In this document: positions 5,248-5,798 of the stretch, piece after piece | How the letters are laid out: each line of letters starts with the position of its first letter | How positions within the stretch are numbered: the first letter of the stretch is position 1 | Source of the DNA: Candidatus Tectimicrobiota bacterium | GTDB lineage: Bacteria > UBA8248 | NCBI GenBank assembly: GCA_016184445.1 | Contig: JACPCT010000020.1 | Span: 1-5,798 of the forward strand | DNA length: 5,798 nucleotides | Reading direction: 5' to 3' | Translations under genes and position numbers: made by a program | Notes under the pieces: model-generated | Database searches by the model: none | What the model saw: only the letters and a program-made list of their open reading frames with translations | What the model was told of the DNA's origin: nothing

Positions 5248-5798
5248 TCAGCCCTTCGCGGCTTCCAAGTACTGGAGGCTGAACAGCCGGGCCGGGTCCG
5301 TCCAGACCCGCCGCACGGCCAGGCCGCCCTGGGCGGCGAGGGCGGCGAAGTCCTCCAGGGTGTACTTGTGGCAGTTCTCGGTGTGGATGGTCTCGCCCGC
5401 CTCGAAGCGGACCTCCATCCCCCCGAGGCGCACCGAGTGGGCGGCCGTCGAGACCAGGTGCATCTCGATCCGGCTCTCGGCGGGGTTGAAGCGCGCCCGG
5501 TGGCGGAAGAGGCCGGGCTGGAAGTCGGCCCCCAGCTCCCGGTTGAGGACCGAGAGGATGTTCAGGTTGAAGGCCGCGGTCACCCCCTTGCGGTCGTTGT
5601 AGGCGGCCTCGAGCCGCCGGACGTCCTTCATGAGGTCCACCCCGATGAGGAGGCCGCCCCCCGGGCCGCAGGCGTGGGCGGCCCGGCGCAGGAACAGGGA
5701 GGCCTCCCTGCGGGTGAAGTTCCCGATGGTGGAGCCCGGGAAGAAGCCGGCCCGCCGGGCGGTCCTTCCGTTCAAGGGGGGCAGGGCGAAGGGGCGGG
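5248..5798 (-). CDS. egtD: L-histidine Nalpha-methyltransferase EgtD, C-terminal part (5' end outside window)
   Basis: The frame stays open to the right edge, so the gene is cut by the window. About 182 residues of a roughly 320-residue protein are seen. EgtD is an SAM-dependent methyltransferase that trimethylates histidine to hercynine, the shared precursor of ergothioneine and selenoneine. Family hallmarks, in order: RRAGFFPGSTIGNFT (about 5755-5713), LLIGVDLMKD (5649-5623), AAYNDRKGVTAAFNLNIL (5607-5554), ELGADFQPGLFRHRARF (5538-5488), RIEMHLVS (5472-5449), and GETIHTENCHKYT (5394-5356). The Glu of HTENC (codon 5377-5379) matches the histidine-binding Glu282 of mycobacterial EgtD by memory of that alignment; the residue two further on is Cys where mycobacterial EgtD has Ser284. 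A TTG at 5773-5775 is internal and is not the start, because FALPPLNGRTARR continues the family sequence upstream of it. The stop is 21 nt before senA, which makes one transcription unit likely. Confidence 0.92.
   Translation of the reverse strand, partial: RPFALPPLNGRTARRAGFFPGSTIGNFTRREASLFLRRAAHACGPGGGLLIGVDLMKDVRRLEAAYNDRKGVTAAFNLNILSVLNRELGADFQPGLFRHRARFNPAESRIEMHLVSTAAHSVRLGGMEVRFEAGETIHTENCHKYTLEDFAALAAQGGLAVRRVWTDPARLFSLQYLEAAKG

Noticed and set aside
5248..5775. Taking TTG 5775 as the true start of egtD
   Set aside because: The upstream frame is open to the window edge and continues the family sequence, and half the protein would be missing.

Overview
The window comes from a GC-rich bacterium. 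Two 60-base blocks counted by hand gave about 50% GC in the nitrile hydratase region and about 80% in the selenoneine-type region. No rRNA, tRNA, CRISPR array or mobile element is visible. The taxon cannot be fixed from this sequence. The gene mix (nitrile hydratase, FMN monooxygenase, acyl-CoA dehydrogenase-like flavoprotein, ergothioneine/selenoneine-type genes) would fit a proteobacterium-like or uncultured soil or marine lineage, but that is a guess.

Layout: two convergent blocks meet at about 514-594. On the + strand, bases 1-513 carry the 3' end of a nitrile hydratase beta-subunit gene followed by its accessory (activator/metallochaperone) gene. Everything from 595 to the right edge is on the - strand. 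Read in the direction of transcription, from the right edge leftward, it is: egtD (histidine Nalpha-trimethyltransferase, 5' end outside the window), senA (EgtB-like non-heme iron C-Se/C-S bond-forming enzyme), senB (selenosugar synthase-type glycosyltransferase, apparently damaged), an SsuD-like FMN-dependent monooxygenase, and an acyl-CoA dehydrogenase-fold flavoprotein.

The main point of interest is the egtD-senA-senB set, which matches the selenoneine pathway. EgtD makes hercynine from histidine and SAM. SenB joins selenophosphate to a UDP-sugar to make a selenosugar. SenA couples the selenosugar to hercynine, leading to selenoneine. The selenophosphate synthetase (senC/selD) is not in the window and could lie upstream of egtD or elsewhere. 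The senB reading frame follows its family to about residue 221 and then shifts frame. A recognisable SenB C-terminus continues at once in another frame, but the roughly 55-65 residues that should lie between, including the sugar-nucleotide-binding EGGANV-type motif, are absent. This is either a real pseudogene or a deletion or assembly error, and resequencing the junction would decide it.

The two flavoenzyme genes downstream (SsuD-like, then acyl-CoA dehydrogenase-like) are about 17 nt apart and look like one transcription unit. Their combination resembles organosulfur-scavenging pairs. The second protein lacks a glutamate at both known catalytic positions, which argues against ordinary beta-oxidation. 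Its start is ambiguous: the best Shine-Dalgarno/ATG pair lies one base out of frame across a run of eight C.
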